Assembly (NCBI RefSeq): GCF_003063625.1
Contig: NZ_CP026604.1
Coordinates: 930,001-994,000 of the forward strand
Reading direction: 5' to 3'
Origin: Saccharobesus litoralis
GTDB taxonomy: Bacteria; Pseudomonadota; Gammaproteobacteria; Enterobacterales; Alteromonadaceae
DNA length: 64,000 nucleotides
Part shown: positions 9,066 through 18,412 of the stretch, piece after piece
How the letters are laid out: every line of letters starts with the position of its first letter
How positions within the stretch are numbered: the stretch's first letter is position 1
Translations under genes and position numbers: made by a program
Notes under the pieces: model-generated
Database searches by the model: none
The model's input: only the letters and a program-made list of their open reading frames with translations
What the model was told of the DNA's origin: nothing

Positions 9066-11426
9066 CTACTTAGTGATGATCATGCGTTGACCGGTTTTTA
9101 GGTCTACCGCAAATATCGCGTCGCTATCAACATCCGACACCAATGCAAAGCCAAGCGTATACTCGACAACAACTGCTTCTAGGTTACTAAATGGCACATC
9201 AAAATTAGGCGTACCATTGTTAGAGAACACTTCGCGACTGCCGTCTTTAAGGTTAACTTTGTATAAAGTGTCGTCGGCGTTTTCACCTACTAGAGCAAAA
9301 CCAACTTGGTCTTCTTCAGCAACTGGGTCGCCATTACTTTGTTTAAAGCCATCCGCTGTCCAAGCTTCGATGGCTTCAGAGGTTTCATATTCTTTGTAAG
9401 ATACAACCGCGATAGAGCGAGCATCGGTAAAGTTGTCACCCAACTGCGCATCCGTTTGTAAAGGCACTGTGCCCAATTCGTCCGAGCTAGGAACAATATC
9501 TACCGCTTTAAGGATTTGGCCTTTGTTACCTGTTAGCATCAAATAACGATTTAAATCGTGATCAACGGCTACTGATTGCACCTGACCTTTAACGTATTGC
9601 CAACGCTCACCGGTTTCGAGGTTTATCACGTTAACACCGCGTTGGTTACCACCATTGTTATTGGAAGACACCAAACGATTGTTAGCATAGTCAATATCCA
9701 TTTCAGCTGGGTCTGCAATAGCAGAGCCACTGCCCACTACCGTACCGTTATGACTACTAAAGATACTGTGAATACTGGTATCACCAAGGTTAACCTGATA
9801 AATATCATCAGACGGTCGGTCACCCGTAAATACGCGATTGTTACGGTTATCTACCTGAACTGACTCGGTATTAGATTTGCCCCAAATACCATGCAAATCA
9901 ATCAACTCGGTGCGCTCACTGGTGTCCATATCAACCGCGATTAAACGCGCTTTACCAAAGTCACTTTCCAGCACTATGTAACGGTTATTAGCAAGATCTA
10001 CCGATAAATCCATCGCTTTAACCAGCTTGTTTTCGTTGTTAGGAAAATCTGTCGGAATGGTCGCTGATTGCGTAACCGTGAATTTAGCGCTGACCGTTTC
10101 ATTTAATGAAGTAACCGCTTCAAGTACATATTGAGATTTCGCTTCTGCCGCTAACGATAACTCCTTCTGCCAAATACCGTTGACTGGGTTATAGCTGTCG
10201 AAAATATCTATGATTTCTTCAACTGGTTCGTCATCGCTTACGATAGTACGCTTTAACACCAATGAGGTAATTGTGGTATCAGGCTCGGCTGAATCACGCA
10301 AAACAACGCGACCACGTGCAGGCACTTTAACTGCGTTGGTAAAAGCGCTTTTCGGTGGATATAAAACACCACCACTGGCATTAATATCGCCTAAGGTTTC
10401 AACAACCCATTCATCAGATACCGCATTATCACCTTCACCAATAGTCAATGTCGCTTTGACGATTGCCAGTTTAGTTTGCGAAGCTGTTACCTTCATCTCA
10501 ACTCGGTCAAACGCTGAAACGACACCGGGTTCGCTTGTCCACTGTTCAAAAGTTTCTGAGCCGCGACGCTTGATACGATATTGACCCGCACCATCAGGAC
10601 TGCTAACAGCAATAGGTACATTGGTCGCGGTGATACCTGTGATCTCGTGACTTTGCTTAGTAGTAAAATCATCAATAGCTTCATCGACAATATCTAAGTT
10701 GGTTACGGATATGCTGGTGATCTGCTCTTCACCGGCAATTGCCGCATTTAACCCGGTTCTATCGGCAAAGGTAAACTCTAAGCCTTTTGCTTGCTCGGTT
10801 GGTGTGGTCGCAATGATAGTGGCGGTTTTAATACCTTCGACTAGATCAGTATTGGTTAACGGGTTTTGCGTATTACCCACATACAAGGTAGCTTGACGAG
10901 TTTGGTCATATTCAGTAACCGGAATTTTAACCCAAACCCAAGTGCCGTTAGTTAGCTTGGTTTTATCTTTGCCAAAACTAAGCTTAGACATATCGTCTTC
11001 GTAGCTGGTTTCGCCAAATAGTCCTGTCGCCTTATCTATGGCAAACTCGGCAAAATCGCCATCGCTTTCAATCCACACATCAGCTTCAACATCGGTAGCT
11101 AAACCTGTTACCAACACACGGGTATACAAAGTATCGCCGGGTAAACCATCAGCCAAAACCGTGTTTTGCAGCTTAGTACCCGTATAGTCATCGCTATAGG
11201 TAAACTGCAAATATGAGTCGTTTAATTGAAACTGTAAGGTCTCGCTGTCGTACTTGATACGATCATAAAAATCGTTCGGTACGTAGTAGTGATCTTTTTG
11301 TTCATCAGTAACCTGATCACCTAAGGTATCTAAATTGGTGTTGTCACCTGAACCACCACACGCTGTAAGCAAACCTGCTAGCACAGCAATAGTCAGTGAC
11401 GAAAATAATGGTTTTGTCATGTTCAT
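9066..11426 (-). CDS. Surface lipoprotein with Ig-like module and beta-propeller (paralogue of 6029-8998)
   Basis: A start at 11426 (MNMTKPLF) or 11420 (MTKPLF) is chosen because the longer frame would overlap the receptor gene and spoil the lipoprotein signal; the lipobox is 'GLLTACGG'. The 786-residue product has the same order of parts as its downstream neighbour: repeats with 'G-I-T-A-T-N-V-P-I-A-V', a 'LYPPKSAFTNAVKVPARG' Ig-like module near residue 375, then 'KAMDLSVDLANNRYIVLESD' and further propeller blades. It starts 13 bp after the receptor stop, and 67 bp separate its stop from the next start, so the three form one operon. A role in binding oligosaccharides for the receptor is inferred. 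Confidence 0.72.
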   Translation of the reverse strand: MNMTKPLFSSLTIAVLAGLLTACGGSGDNTNLDTLGDQVTDEQKDHYYVPNDFYDRIKYDSETLQFQLNDSYLQFTYSDDYTGTKLQNTVLADGLPGDTLYTRVLVTGLATDVEADVWIESDGDFAEFAIDKATGLFGETSYEDDMSKLSFGKDKTKLTNGTWVWVKIPVTEYDQTRQATLYVGNTQNPLTNTDLVEGIKTATIIATTPTEQAKGLEFTFADRTGLNAAIAGEEQITSISVTNLDIVDEAIDDFTTKQSHEITGITATNVPIAVSSPDGAGQYRIKRRGSETFEQWTSEPGVVSAFDRVEMKVTASQTKLAIVKATLTIGEGDNAVSDEWVVETLGDINASGGVLYPPKSAFTNAVKVPARGRVVLRDSAEPDTTITSLVLKRTIVSDDEPVEEIIDIFDSYNPVNGIWQKELSLAAEAKSQYVLEAVTSLNETVSAKFTVTQSATIPTDFPNNENKLVKAMDLSVDLANNRYIVLESDFGKARLIAVDMDTSERTELIDLHGIWGKSNTESVQVDNRNNRVFTGDRPSDDIYQVNLGDTSIHSIFSSHNGTVVGSGSAIADPAEMDIDYANNRLVSSNNNGGNQRGVNVINLETGERWQYVKGQVQSVAVDHDLNRYLMLTGNKGQILKAVDIVPSSDELGTVPLQTDAQLGDNFTDARSIAVVSYKEYETSEAIEAWTADGFKQSNGDPVAEEDQVGFALVGENADDTLYKVNLKDGSREVFSNNGTPNFDVPFSNLEAVVVEYTLGFALVSDVDSDAIFAVDLKTGQRMIITK

Positions 11427-11439
11427 GTCTGTGCCCTTA

Positions 11440-14400
11440 TTACTTAAAGCTAATACGAATGGCTGCGCGGTATGATGCACCTGGGTCAAGGAAACTCGTG
11501 GTTAACCCTGGTACACCTCGATAACGTTGAATGGGTTCATTGGTAACGTTATTACCTTGCAACGACACGGTGACATGCTTGTTGAAGCGATAGCTCATGG
11601 ACAGATCCAATACCCCACGCTCTTCTTCGAATTGACCTAAAGCAACGCTGTAGTTTTCTTCCAGTAATTCGCCACTTGGCAGCACGGTAACAGACTTAAG
11701 GCCACTGCGATCTTCAAAGCCATTGTCTATGCCTTTAAAGTTAGGATCACGATAGTTGTATGCAGCACGGAATTGGAAGCCAGAACGATCATAGAAAAAG
11801 ATCACGTTGTAGCTGTTTTCAGATAAGTTCTCGATTGGAACTTCTTCACCGGTTAATTCATTAACACCTGAATTTTGGCTACTGTCGGTGTAGGTATAGC
11901 CGGTTTCAGTACCAAAGCCACTTAACCACCCCGGTAAGAAATCAAACGTTGCACGATAAGATAATTCCAGACCATTTACCGAACCACCATCCGTATTGAT
12001 TGGACGTTTGATGTTTAACAACAACTCATCGTTTATCTCTTGAATTGAAGATGCTTTAACAATGAAAGTTTTAAGATCTTTACGGAAGTAAGCTGCCGAG
12101 AATACAGCACTCTCAGATATGTACCACTCGTAAGATAGATCGTATTGGTTTGCTTCATATGGATCGAGATTTAAGTTACCCGTATTATGGTTAATCAAAC
12201 CCGTGGCAGCATCATTGATTACAGGCGCACTTTCTACCAAGTCATTTGGGTTTGGCATAGAGACCACTTTTGCCGCAGCAAAACGTACCATCATATCGTC
12301 GGTAATTTGCAGACTAGCGTTACCACTTGGTAGCAGTTTATTAACGTTGCGATCAGCGGTAGACGCTAAATAACTATCAAGCTCGACTTCTGTAGGCACG
12401 CCATCAAGCGAGATAACAGTTTCGTTAACTTTTACAATATTACCGTTGTCGTCAGTTTGCAGCTGATTCCAGTTTATATTGAAGTCATAGTTAATATAAC
12501 GGGCGCCAACATTACCTTTAATTGGCATACCAAATATTTCGCTATCGAAATTGGTTTTAAAGTAAAACGCTTGGCTTTTTTCTTCATTACGGTAGAAGTT
12601 ACCCGCATTATCACGCCAGAACGCATGACCATTTAAACGGTCAAACCATAAGTGATATTGGTCGTTAAATACTTGGGTTAACCAACTACGAGGAAATACG
12701 CTTGAAGCGGTATAATCGTCGATAAAGCTTGGCGTAGAGGCCAAACCATTTAATACAAAAGACGGCTCTAAATCTTCAATATTGACATATATATCTGTGC
12801 CATCACCTGTTACGCCATCAAAATTGCCATCACCAATTACTGGATCAACGTTTAAGTTAGCATTGGGGTTACTATTGGTCGCATCAAGGCGTTTAACCTG
12901 AACTTGGCTTCTTGAGTATTCAGCACTAGTGAAGCGCGCACCAAATTCAATTGAACGGATAATGTCGCCATCAATTTCATAATCAAAATCTATGGTGGCA
13001 GAGGTTTCTTCACCACTAAACCATTTGTTTAAACCATTAAAGCCACCAAATTTAAACGATGTCCAATCTTGTAAGCTGGCACCACAGCTGGCATCGGCAA
13101 TACTACCTAAATAGATTGGATTGGCATCAGTGCTGTCTTCATGTTGTTGGTTGGTGTAACAAGTATCAGTTGCAGAATCGTAAGTCGTATCTGGACCAAT
13201 TAAACCTGCCGTTGGCATATCAAAGCGATTATCGCGTAAATCCCAATAGCTGTTTGGTGCTTCCGAAAAGTTCATGTTTAAGTTAAGTTCATCTTGGAAT
13301 GTTTCTGACGATGAATAGTTAACTTCAGCATTTATTTTCCAATTATCATTCGGAAAATACTCAAAACCAGCGGCTAATATACGTTGGGTTTCGTCTTTAT
13401 TTTGGTTGTTATTGGCAAAGCGGACTGCATCACTAGATAAACGACCTGCAACCAAAACACCATGGGTGATATCACCCGTTACTGGCTCCAAATAATGGCT
13501 AATTTGGTTATCTTCATAAATCGGATAATCAGTAACCTGATTGGTAACTCGGTATTCGCTGCCGGTTGAAGGGCGAGTAAATTCTTGAATAACAAAACCG
13601 TCTTGCAAACGAGAGTTAGAACCCCCGCCACCGGCTGGGATCACGATTTTAGTTTGTGGTCGTAATTGCGAGAACTTGTTGTAAGTTGCCTGAATATAAG
13701 CACTTAAATTTTCACTTGGCGCCCATTGGATATTAAAGTCAACACCAGTTTTTTCGTTATTAAATGGCTTGCGTTCCCATACGAAGTTATTCGGGTGAAT
13801 AACCGAGTAATCCAATAACGGATGATTAGGTGCAAATACTCCGCTGGAATTAAGACCATAGTTGTAATCAGCCAATGGATAAGGTTGGCCACTGGCAACC
13901 GAACCGTCTGGACCGACAATAGAGCCAAGAGCGACAGCCGGACAGGGATGCGTATCTAAAATACTATCGCGACTTGGATCAAACACACCTAAGGTATCGT
14001 TACTGGTGCCTGACGAACATTGAACATTTGGACGTTTTTGCGGTACATCCCAGTTATTACCCCAACGTACAGTTGAGATATCACGATCCTCATAACTTAG
14101 GTTAAGTAACATCCCTAAGTCACCCTCACCGACTTCAAAGCGTGTAGCAAATAATGAAGAAGCGATTATCCCTTCATCTTTATCAGCATTGTCTTGTGCA
14201 ACACCTTGGAAGTTACCTGCATAGGTAAAATCTTTTTTGAAATCTAACGGTTGGAAGGTTTTTAAACGAATAACCGCACCTAAGGCACCTTCAACTGTAT
14301 CGGCAGTTGGCGACTTAATAACTTCTATGCCCTTGAACATCGCAGAGGATGTAGAACTAAATGAGTTACTGCGGCTGCCATCGGTATTAGACACCATAGA

Positions 14401-14781
14401 GCGACCATTTACTTCAACTCGGTTTTGGCTAATACCACGAACCTGGAAACCGGCACCGTCGCCGGCATCGTTGCGGTCGATTTGTACACCTGTAACTCGA
14501 CTTAGTGCTTCAGCAACGTTGGTGTCTGGTAATTTACCGATATCTTCTGAAGAAATCGCATCCATAATTTGGTCGGCAGCGCGTTTGGCCATAACCGCGT
14601 CAGACAAAGAACGCTTAATACCCGTTACCTCTATAACTTCGATATCTTGCTTAGCTTCATCTTGGCTTTCTTCTTGTGCGTTTGCAGCCGAAATACCACA
14701 GCAAAATGCGACGGCAGTCGCTATGGCACTTGGTTTAAAACGCATAGCTCGATTAAGAGCCGTTTGTTGTCTAGCAGGCAT
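11440..14781 (-). CDS. TonB-dependent receptor (TIGR01782-type, glycan import)
   Basis: An outer-membrane receptor of 1113 residues with a signal peptide ending AANA|QEE at about residue 36 and a TonB-box-like 'IEVIEVTGIKRSL'. The plug domain is typical of the Caulobacter/Alteromonas carbohydrate class ('SSEDIGKLPDTNVAEALSRVTGVQIDR', 'VRGIS', 'VEGALGAVI'). A long barrel ends in '...SYRAAIRISFK', with the terminal aromatic-hydrophobic-x pattern of outer-membrane barrels. The first gene of a three-gene operon, it most likely imports oligosaccharides from the polymer attacked by neighbouring enzymes. ATG at 14781 is used; Met13 is an alternative. A near-palindrome and AT-rich promoter lie upstream. 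Confidence 0.93.
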   Translation of the reverse strand: MPARQQTALNRAMRFKPSAIATAVAFCCGISAANAQEESQDEAKQDIEVIEVTGIKRSLSDAVMAKRAADQIMDAISSEDIGKLPDTNVAEALSRVTGVQIDRNDAGDGAGFQVRGISQNRVEVNGRSMVSNTDGSRSNSFSSTSSAMFKGIEVIKSPTADTVEGALGAVIRLKTFQPLDFKKDFTYAGNFQGVAQDNADKDEGIIASSLFATRFEVGEGDLGMLLNLSYEDRDISTVRWGNNWDVPQKRPNVQCSSGTSNDTLGVFDPSRDSILDTHPCPAVALGSIVGPDGSVASGQPYPLADYNYGLNSSGVFAPNHPLLDYSVIHPNNFVWERKPFNNEKTGVDFNIQWAPSENLSAYIQATYNKFSQLRPQTKIVIPAGGGGSNSRLQDGFVIQEFTRPSTGSEYRVTNQVTDYPIYEDNQISHYLEPVTGDITHGVLVAGRLSSDAVRFANNNQNKDETQRILAAGFEYFPNDNWKINAEVNYSSSETFQDELNLNMNFSEAPNSYWDLRDNRFDMPTAGLIGPDTTYDSATDTCYTNQQHEDSTDANPIYLGSIADASCGASLQDWTSFKFGGFNGLNKWFSGEETSATIDFDYEIDGDIIRSIEFGARFTSAEYSRSQVQVKRLDATNSNPNANLNVDPVIGDGNFDGVTGDGTDIYVNIEDLEPSFVLNGLASTPSFIDDYTASSVFPRSWLTQVFNDQYHLWFDRLNGHAFWRDNAGNFYRNEEKSQAFYFKTNFDSEIFGMPIKGNVGARYINYDFNINWNQLQTDDNGNIVKVNETVISLDGVPTEVELDSYLASTADRNVNKLLPSGNASLQITDDMMVRFAAAKVVSMPNPNDLVESAPVINDAATGLINHNTGNLNLDPYEANQYDLSYEWYISESAVFSAAYFRKDLKTFIVKASSIQEINDELLLNIKRPINTDGGSVNGLELSYRATFDFLPGWLSGFGTETGYTYTDSSQNSGVNELTGEEVPIENLSENSYNVIFFYDRSGFQFRAAYNYRDPNFKGIDNGFEDRSGLKSVTVLPSGELLEENYSVALGQFEEERGVLDLSMSYRFNKHVTVSLQGNNVTNEPIQRYRGVPGLTTSFLDPGASYRAAIRISFK

Positions 14782-14869
14782 AAAAGTGTTACCCCTATTG
14801 TGTATGCTTTTTAAAAGGCACCCTGTGTTTCCAAGGTTTTAGTCTATATATGATACAAACTTTAAATTA

Positions 14870-14880
14870 TTATAATACAA
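14870..14880. promoter_or_regulatory. Candidate operator TTATAATACAA upstream of the TonB receptor
   Basis: One mismatch from the perfect TTGTA-A-TACAA palindrome at 1084-1094. It lies 89 bp upstream of the receptor start. 'GATACAAAC' also occurs at about 14852-14860 and 14949-14957. It could be a site for the locus GntR regulator (inference), or overlap the -10 of the promoter. Confidence 0.35.
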
Positions 14881-15142
14881 ATAAAGATGAATTGCGCTAG
14901 GAAAATTTAATATTTTTTTTACAAATGGACGAATTTCGTAAAGATAACGATACAAACATTGACCTAAGCAAACACATTAAAACCATGTAAGTGCTTTATT
15001 TTAGTCTAGTTTTTCAGTTTTGCAGGCTTTATAAATGGGTTTTAACTAATGAGAAAGCATGATCTAAATTAAACCAAAATTTAAAATGATTGAAATGTCT
15101 CTTGCCTAAAACAAGCAAATTATATAATAATACTTATTGTTT

Positions 15143-15220
15143 ATTCTCTAACTAACTTCACTAGAAATGTATTCGCTGTTAGAGAGTAAATACCCCGAGG
15201 CATACTCGGGGTACTTTCTT
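15143..15220 (+). ncRNA. Possible small RNA or paired hairpins in the receptor upstream region
   Basis: Two hairpins lie close together: CTCTAAC (15146-15152) with GTTAGAG (15178-15184), then a perfect TACCCCGAG (15191-15199) with CTCGGGGTA (15205-15213) followed by CTTTCTT. An upstream TTGCCT (15102) and TATAAT (15123) are promoter-like, but the spacing of 15 nt is short. No gene runs into the hairpins on the plus strand, so a small transcript is possible. They could also terminate transcription from the minus-strand gene at 15708. Confidence 0.25.
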
Positions 15221-15233
15221 AAATATAACAAAT

Positions 15234-15688
15234 TATAGTCAAAGCGATCTGGTTTTAGGGGCAGGTTTCTAGTTCCAGACGAAACCTAAGTACTTACATC
15301 CATGTCTCTTGATCACAAGTTTCAGAAGCGTTTTTTTCGGTCAATGGGGGTGAAGTTTTATCACCGAGGCTTAGGAAAATACACTCGTCATCCTCGCGCA
15401 TGCGGGGATCCAGCGACTTTTGTTGGATAAACATAGTCTAGTTTAAGGCAAAAGACACTGGGTTCCTGCCTGCATGGATGCAGGTAAGCTTCGAGGCCCC
15501 ATGAGCATATGCTCTACTATGTGATTGGGGCCGCCGCTCTTAATGGAAGAAAGTGGATTTAGGTGTTAGAACGACGCAGGAGCCACAGGTTTCCTGTTCC
15601 AGACGAAACCTAAGTACTTACATCCATGTAAGCAAAGTCGAGAGTAAGCGCAGACAATGAACCATAAGACCTGAGCGAGAAGACTATA
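15234..15688 (+). mobile_element. MITE-like repeat, copy A (composite, with nested repeat)
   Basis: It begins TATAGTCAAAGCGATC and ends GAGCGAGAAGACTATA, so the termini are inverted (TATAGTC / GACTATA). Inside are the hairpins GGTTTC...GAAACC and CTTACATCCATGTAAG and the perfect palindrome GAGCATATGCTC. A second repeat unit with 'CGCGCATGCGGGGATCC' (about 15385-15480) is nested in it, and the GTTCCAGACGAAACC module occurs twice (about 15269 and 15596). No coding capacity is seen. Its right end lies 19 bp from the stop codon of the next gene. Confidence 0.65.
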
Positions 15689-15707
15689 CTAATAATCAAG
15701 AAAACAT

Positions 15708-16187
15708 TTAGACGCCAGTAGTACTTTTGGGGTTATCGAAAACTGGATACAAGATCTTACCTCCAACACATCGACTAAGCTGCCAATGGCTCGCACTACT
15801 TTCCCGTTTGGCTGGTGTATAAATAACAATTGGCTGCCACAATGTTTTGTTTGAGGTTAGTTCAAAACTAGGCGCAAGGTACAAAGCTTGTTTGGGTAAT
15901 TTGTAAATATCTCGTGACTTTAAAAAGCGTGCTGTGCTTATAAAATCATGGTCGGCGTTACTTCCCATATATAACCAACGATTACCAAATTTAGTATCCA
16001 CGGTAGCACATATGATGTCGTTTAACTCAGCAACACTAACCTGTTTAGCAAATAATGATGGGCTAACAGATTTAGAGGTATCAAGGCTAGCATTTGATGC
16101 AAGCTTGCCACCTCCTGCACTCACTAGTAGGGTTTGCGCGCAACTAGATAGACAAATTACGCTGGCAATTAAAAGACCGATTTTCAC
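15708..16187 (-). CDS. Small lipoprotein of unknown function
   Basis: The 159-residue protein has a lipoprotein signal (MKIGLLIASVICLSSC, lipobox L-S-S-C). The mature part has no family that I recognise. It contains 'FGNRWLYMGSNADHDFISTARFLKSRDIYKLPK', 'SASHWQLSRCVGG' and one further Cys pair possibility. It lies alone between a MITE-like element and the GH43 gene, on the same strand as both neighbouring enzyme groups. There is no evidence for involvement in glycan use beyond location. Confidence 0.6.
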   Translation of the reverse strand: MKIGLLIASVICLSSCAQTLLVSAGGGKLASNASLDTSKSVSPSLFAKQVSVAELNDIICATVDTKFGNRWLYMGSNADHDFISTARFLKSRDIYKLPKQALYLAPSFELTSNKTLWQPIVIYTPAKRESSASHWQLSRCVGGKILYPVFDNPKSTTGV

Positions 16188-16350
16188 ATGACATCCTTAC
16201 CCGTTGTTAGGTCAAAAACTTTGTCATGCTGTTATAGCAAGATTAGCTAATCGTTAAATCAAATTCAGCCCAAAGCGGCTTAAATCAAGTTTAGTTGAAG
16301 ATGCTTGCTTATATAGATAAGTAAGTAGCAGAACTTCATTCTCCATTGCA

Positions 16351-16430
16351 ACCTACAGGATGTAGGAAATGCCGTGGGCATCGGGAACAGACCACGGTAA
16401 ACCTACAGGATGTAGGAAGTGCCGTGGGCG
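16351..16430. repeat. 50-bp tandem repeat (CTACAGGATGTAGG family)
   Basis: Units begin at 16351 and 16401: a CTACA-GGA-TGTAG mini-hairpin, then GCCGTGGGC, which can pair with the CCACGGTAA that follows. An inverted copy is at 37742-37790 and relatives are at 3515-3640. Confidence 0.7.
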
Positions 16431-16497
16431 CAAAATCTACAACAATTTAATGACATTGTTCAATCTATTCGCCCACGAAGTATAGTCAAACAAACAA

Positions 16498-18156
16498 TTA
16501 GCGAGCGGCCATTGTTTGCCCAACATTATCCTTGGCCCGATATTCAAACCAGTCAAATTTAGCTTGGTTATTCGATTGGCTGCCTGAGCTAGTGGCATAC
16601 ATACCAACATACGGGCCATTAAACCCTAACGCAATATTGTCACTAGTGGCATCTGCATTCACCTCATCCGCTAACACTGACAAGTTATGCTCATCCTGAC
16701 CATAGCTAAAGGTCAACTTAAGATCACTATTGGATTCAACTTTAAGTACCACTTGTTTGGCTTTAAATGCGGTCGAGGCAACTTGGGTTAACTTACCTTT
16801 GCGCCAAAAACGTACATCTAACGAGTCAGACGTTTTCACAAATTCGTACCAGTTGTCTTTATTTCGATAAATAACTAAGCCGGCTTTTTCATTACCTTTG
16901 TTAGTTGAAAAATCCAATTTGGTTTGTGCTTGATAGGCTAAATCTTTAATACGACGTACCACCATTGACGGATTCGCCTTGTTATCGCGACCCGTTTCAG
17001 GGCGTAAATCTAAGGCCAGTTTACCGTTGCCGGTTTTATACCAAGCCTCGGTTGGAATGCGTAAAAAGTTAAATTCCATATTTAGCTGTGATGACTTAAA
17101 TTCGTCACGTGCTTGTGGTTGTGCCAAAGGCGACCAAGGTAATTTAGGACGCTTATCAATCTCTAATACTCGGGCTTTACCTGGGTTGAAAATAGGCCAA
17201 CCTTTTTGAAATTGTACTGGGGTTAGGTAAGTCTCACGCGCTAGCATGGTCTTGCCTTTGAAGTTACGCTTGGCCAACATTACCGCCCACCAATCGCCAT
17301 TTTGAGTTTGCACTAAATCAGCATGACCTGTGGTATGAATAAATGCGCCCCATCCCATATTGCGATGTGTCATCACTGGGTTGTTTTGGAATGGTTCGTA
17401 AGGCCCCGTGACTTTATCAGCACGGAAAACCGATACAGCATGACTGCTGCCTGTACCGCCCTCAGCAACCATAAGTAAGTATTTACCATCAATTTTATAT
17501 ATGTGTGGCCCTTCTGTGTAATGCGCTTGTGCTGCATGACCAAAAGTCAGTTGAGTTTTTTTACCTAACAATTTACCGGTTTTTAGGTCAATTTCCTGAG
17601 TCCAAATACCATTAGCGTTTTTCCACGGCGCTTGCGATTTATCTAAGATACCTGTGCCTGTGTAATAAACTTTGCCGTCGTCATCCCAGAATAAATCTGG
17701 GTCAATGCCACGATCACCCTGTACCCAAATTGGCTTACTCCATGGACCACGTGGATCTTCTGCAGTCACGTAAAAGTTATCACCACAACGCACACAGGTG
17801 GTGATCAAATAAAATAAACCATCGTGATAACGCAATGTCGGCGCATAAATACCGCGGTTAGGATCAATATCTGCCAGCTCAGGTAAATAACTAGGCTCGG
17901 ACACTGCATAACTGATTTTTTGCCAATTAACTAAGTCTTTGCTGTGAAAGATTGGCACGGCAGGAAACCATTCAAAACTTGAAGTGGCTAGGTAATAGTC
18001 TTCCCCTACCCGAGTAATACTGGGATCAGGATAAAAACCGCTAATGACTGGATTCGTAAAGGTATTGGGTGCTGCCTTGGCCTGAGCAAAAACTGGAGTA
18101 TTAGTGAACAAGGCACAACAGAAAATAAAGCTAATTGTTGAGAATATTTGTTTCAT
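16498..18156 (-). CDS. Secreted GH43 family beta-xylosidase/arabinofuranosidase-like enzyme
   Basis: The 552-residue protein has a signal peptide (cleavage near 'VFAQA', residue 25). The N-terminal five-bladed propeller carries the GH43 triad: base Asp44 in 'FYPDPSI', pKa-modulating Asp152 in 'GIDPDLFW' and acid Glu215 in 'YTEGPHIY'. Residues about 345-540 form the C-terminal concanavalin-like beta-sandwich found in the xylosidase-type GH43 group ('MVVRRIKDLAYQAQTKLDF', 'AGLVIYRNKDNWYEFVKT'). Xylose is a component of ulvan, so cleavage of xylose-containing oligosaccharides fits the locus, but arabinose specificity cannot be excluded. It is transcribed singly in the same direction as the GntR gene 256 bp upstream. 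Confidence 0.88.
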   Translation of the reverse strand: MKQIFSTISFIFCCALFTNTPVFAQAKAAPNTFTNPVISGFYPDPSITRVGEDYYLATSSFEWFPAVPIFHSKDLVNWQKISYAVSEPSYLPELADIDPNRGIYAPTLRYHDGLFYLITTCVRCGDNFYVTAEDPRGPWSKPIWVQGDRGIDPDLFWDDDGKVYYTGTGILDKSQAPWKNANGIWTQEIDLKTGKLLGKKTQLTFGHAAQAHYTEGPHIYKIDGKYLLMVAEGGTGSSHAVSVFRADKVTGPYEPFQNNPVMTHRNMGWGAFIHTTGHADLVQTQNGDWWAVMLAKRNFKGKTMLARETYLTPVQFQKGWPIFNPGKARVLEIDKRPKLPWSPLAQPQARDEFKSSQLNMEFNFLRIPTEAWYKTGNGKLALDLRPETGRDNKANPSMVVRRIKDLAYQAQTKLDFSTNKGNEKAGLVIYRNKDNWYEFVKTSDSLDVRFWRKGKLTQVASTAFKAKQVVLKVESNSDLKLTFSYGQDEHNLSVLADEVNADATSDNIALGFNGPYVGMYATSSGSQSNNQAKFDWFEYRAKDNVGQTMAAR

Positions 18157-18412
18157 ATTATTACCTGAATTAAACCTTTAAACTTTGCGTTAGCAAAATA
18201 AAAGACGTTACGTTTGCTGTAACACCATACAAAACAATGAAAAAACGCGTAATGACGCGACGTGCTTAGTTACTGACCATTCCGTTCTAAATATCCATTT
18301 TTGTGAAAAGCGGATTATTCAACCCTTAATATATTGACCTATTGTGTTAAAGAGCATACCGATTGACACAATAAGTCTCTGAGCAAACCACAAGACTAGA
18401 GAATAAGCTTGA

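Noticed and set aside
11440-14781. SusC/SusD-type Bacteroidetes origin of the receptor
   Set aside because: The plug signatures are of the gammaproteobacterial TIGR01782 class and no SusD-like gene is adjacent.
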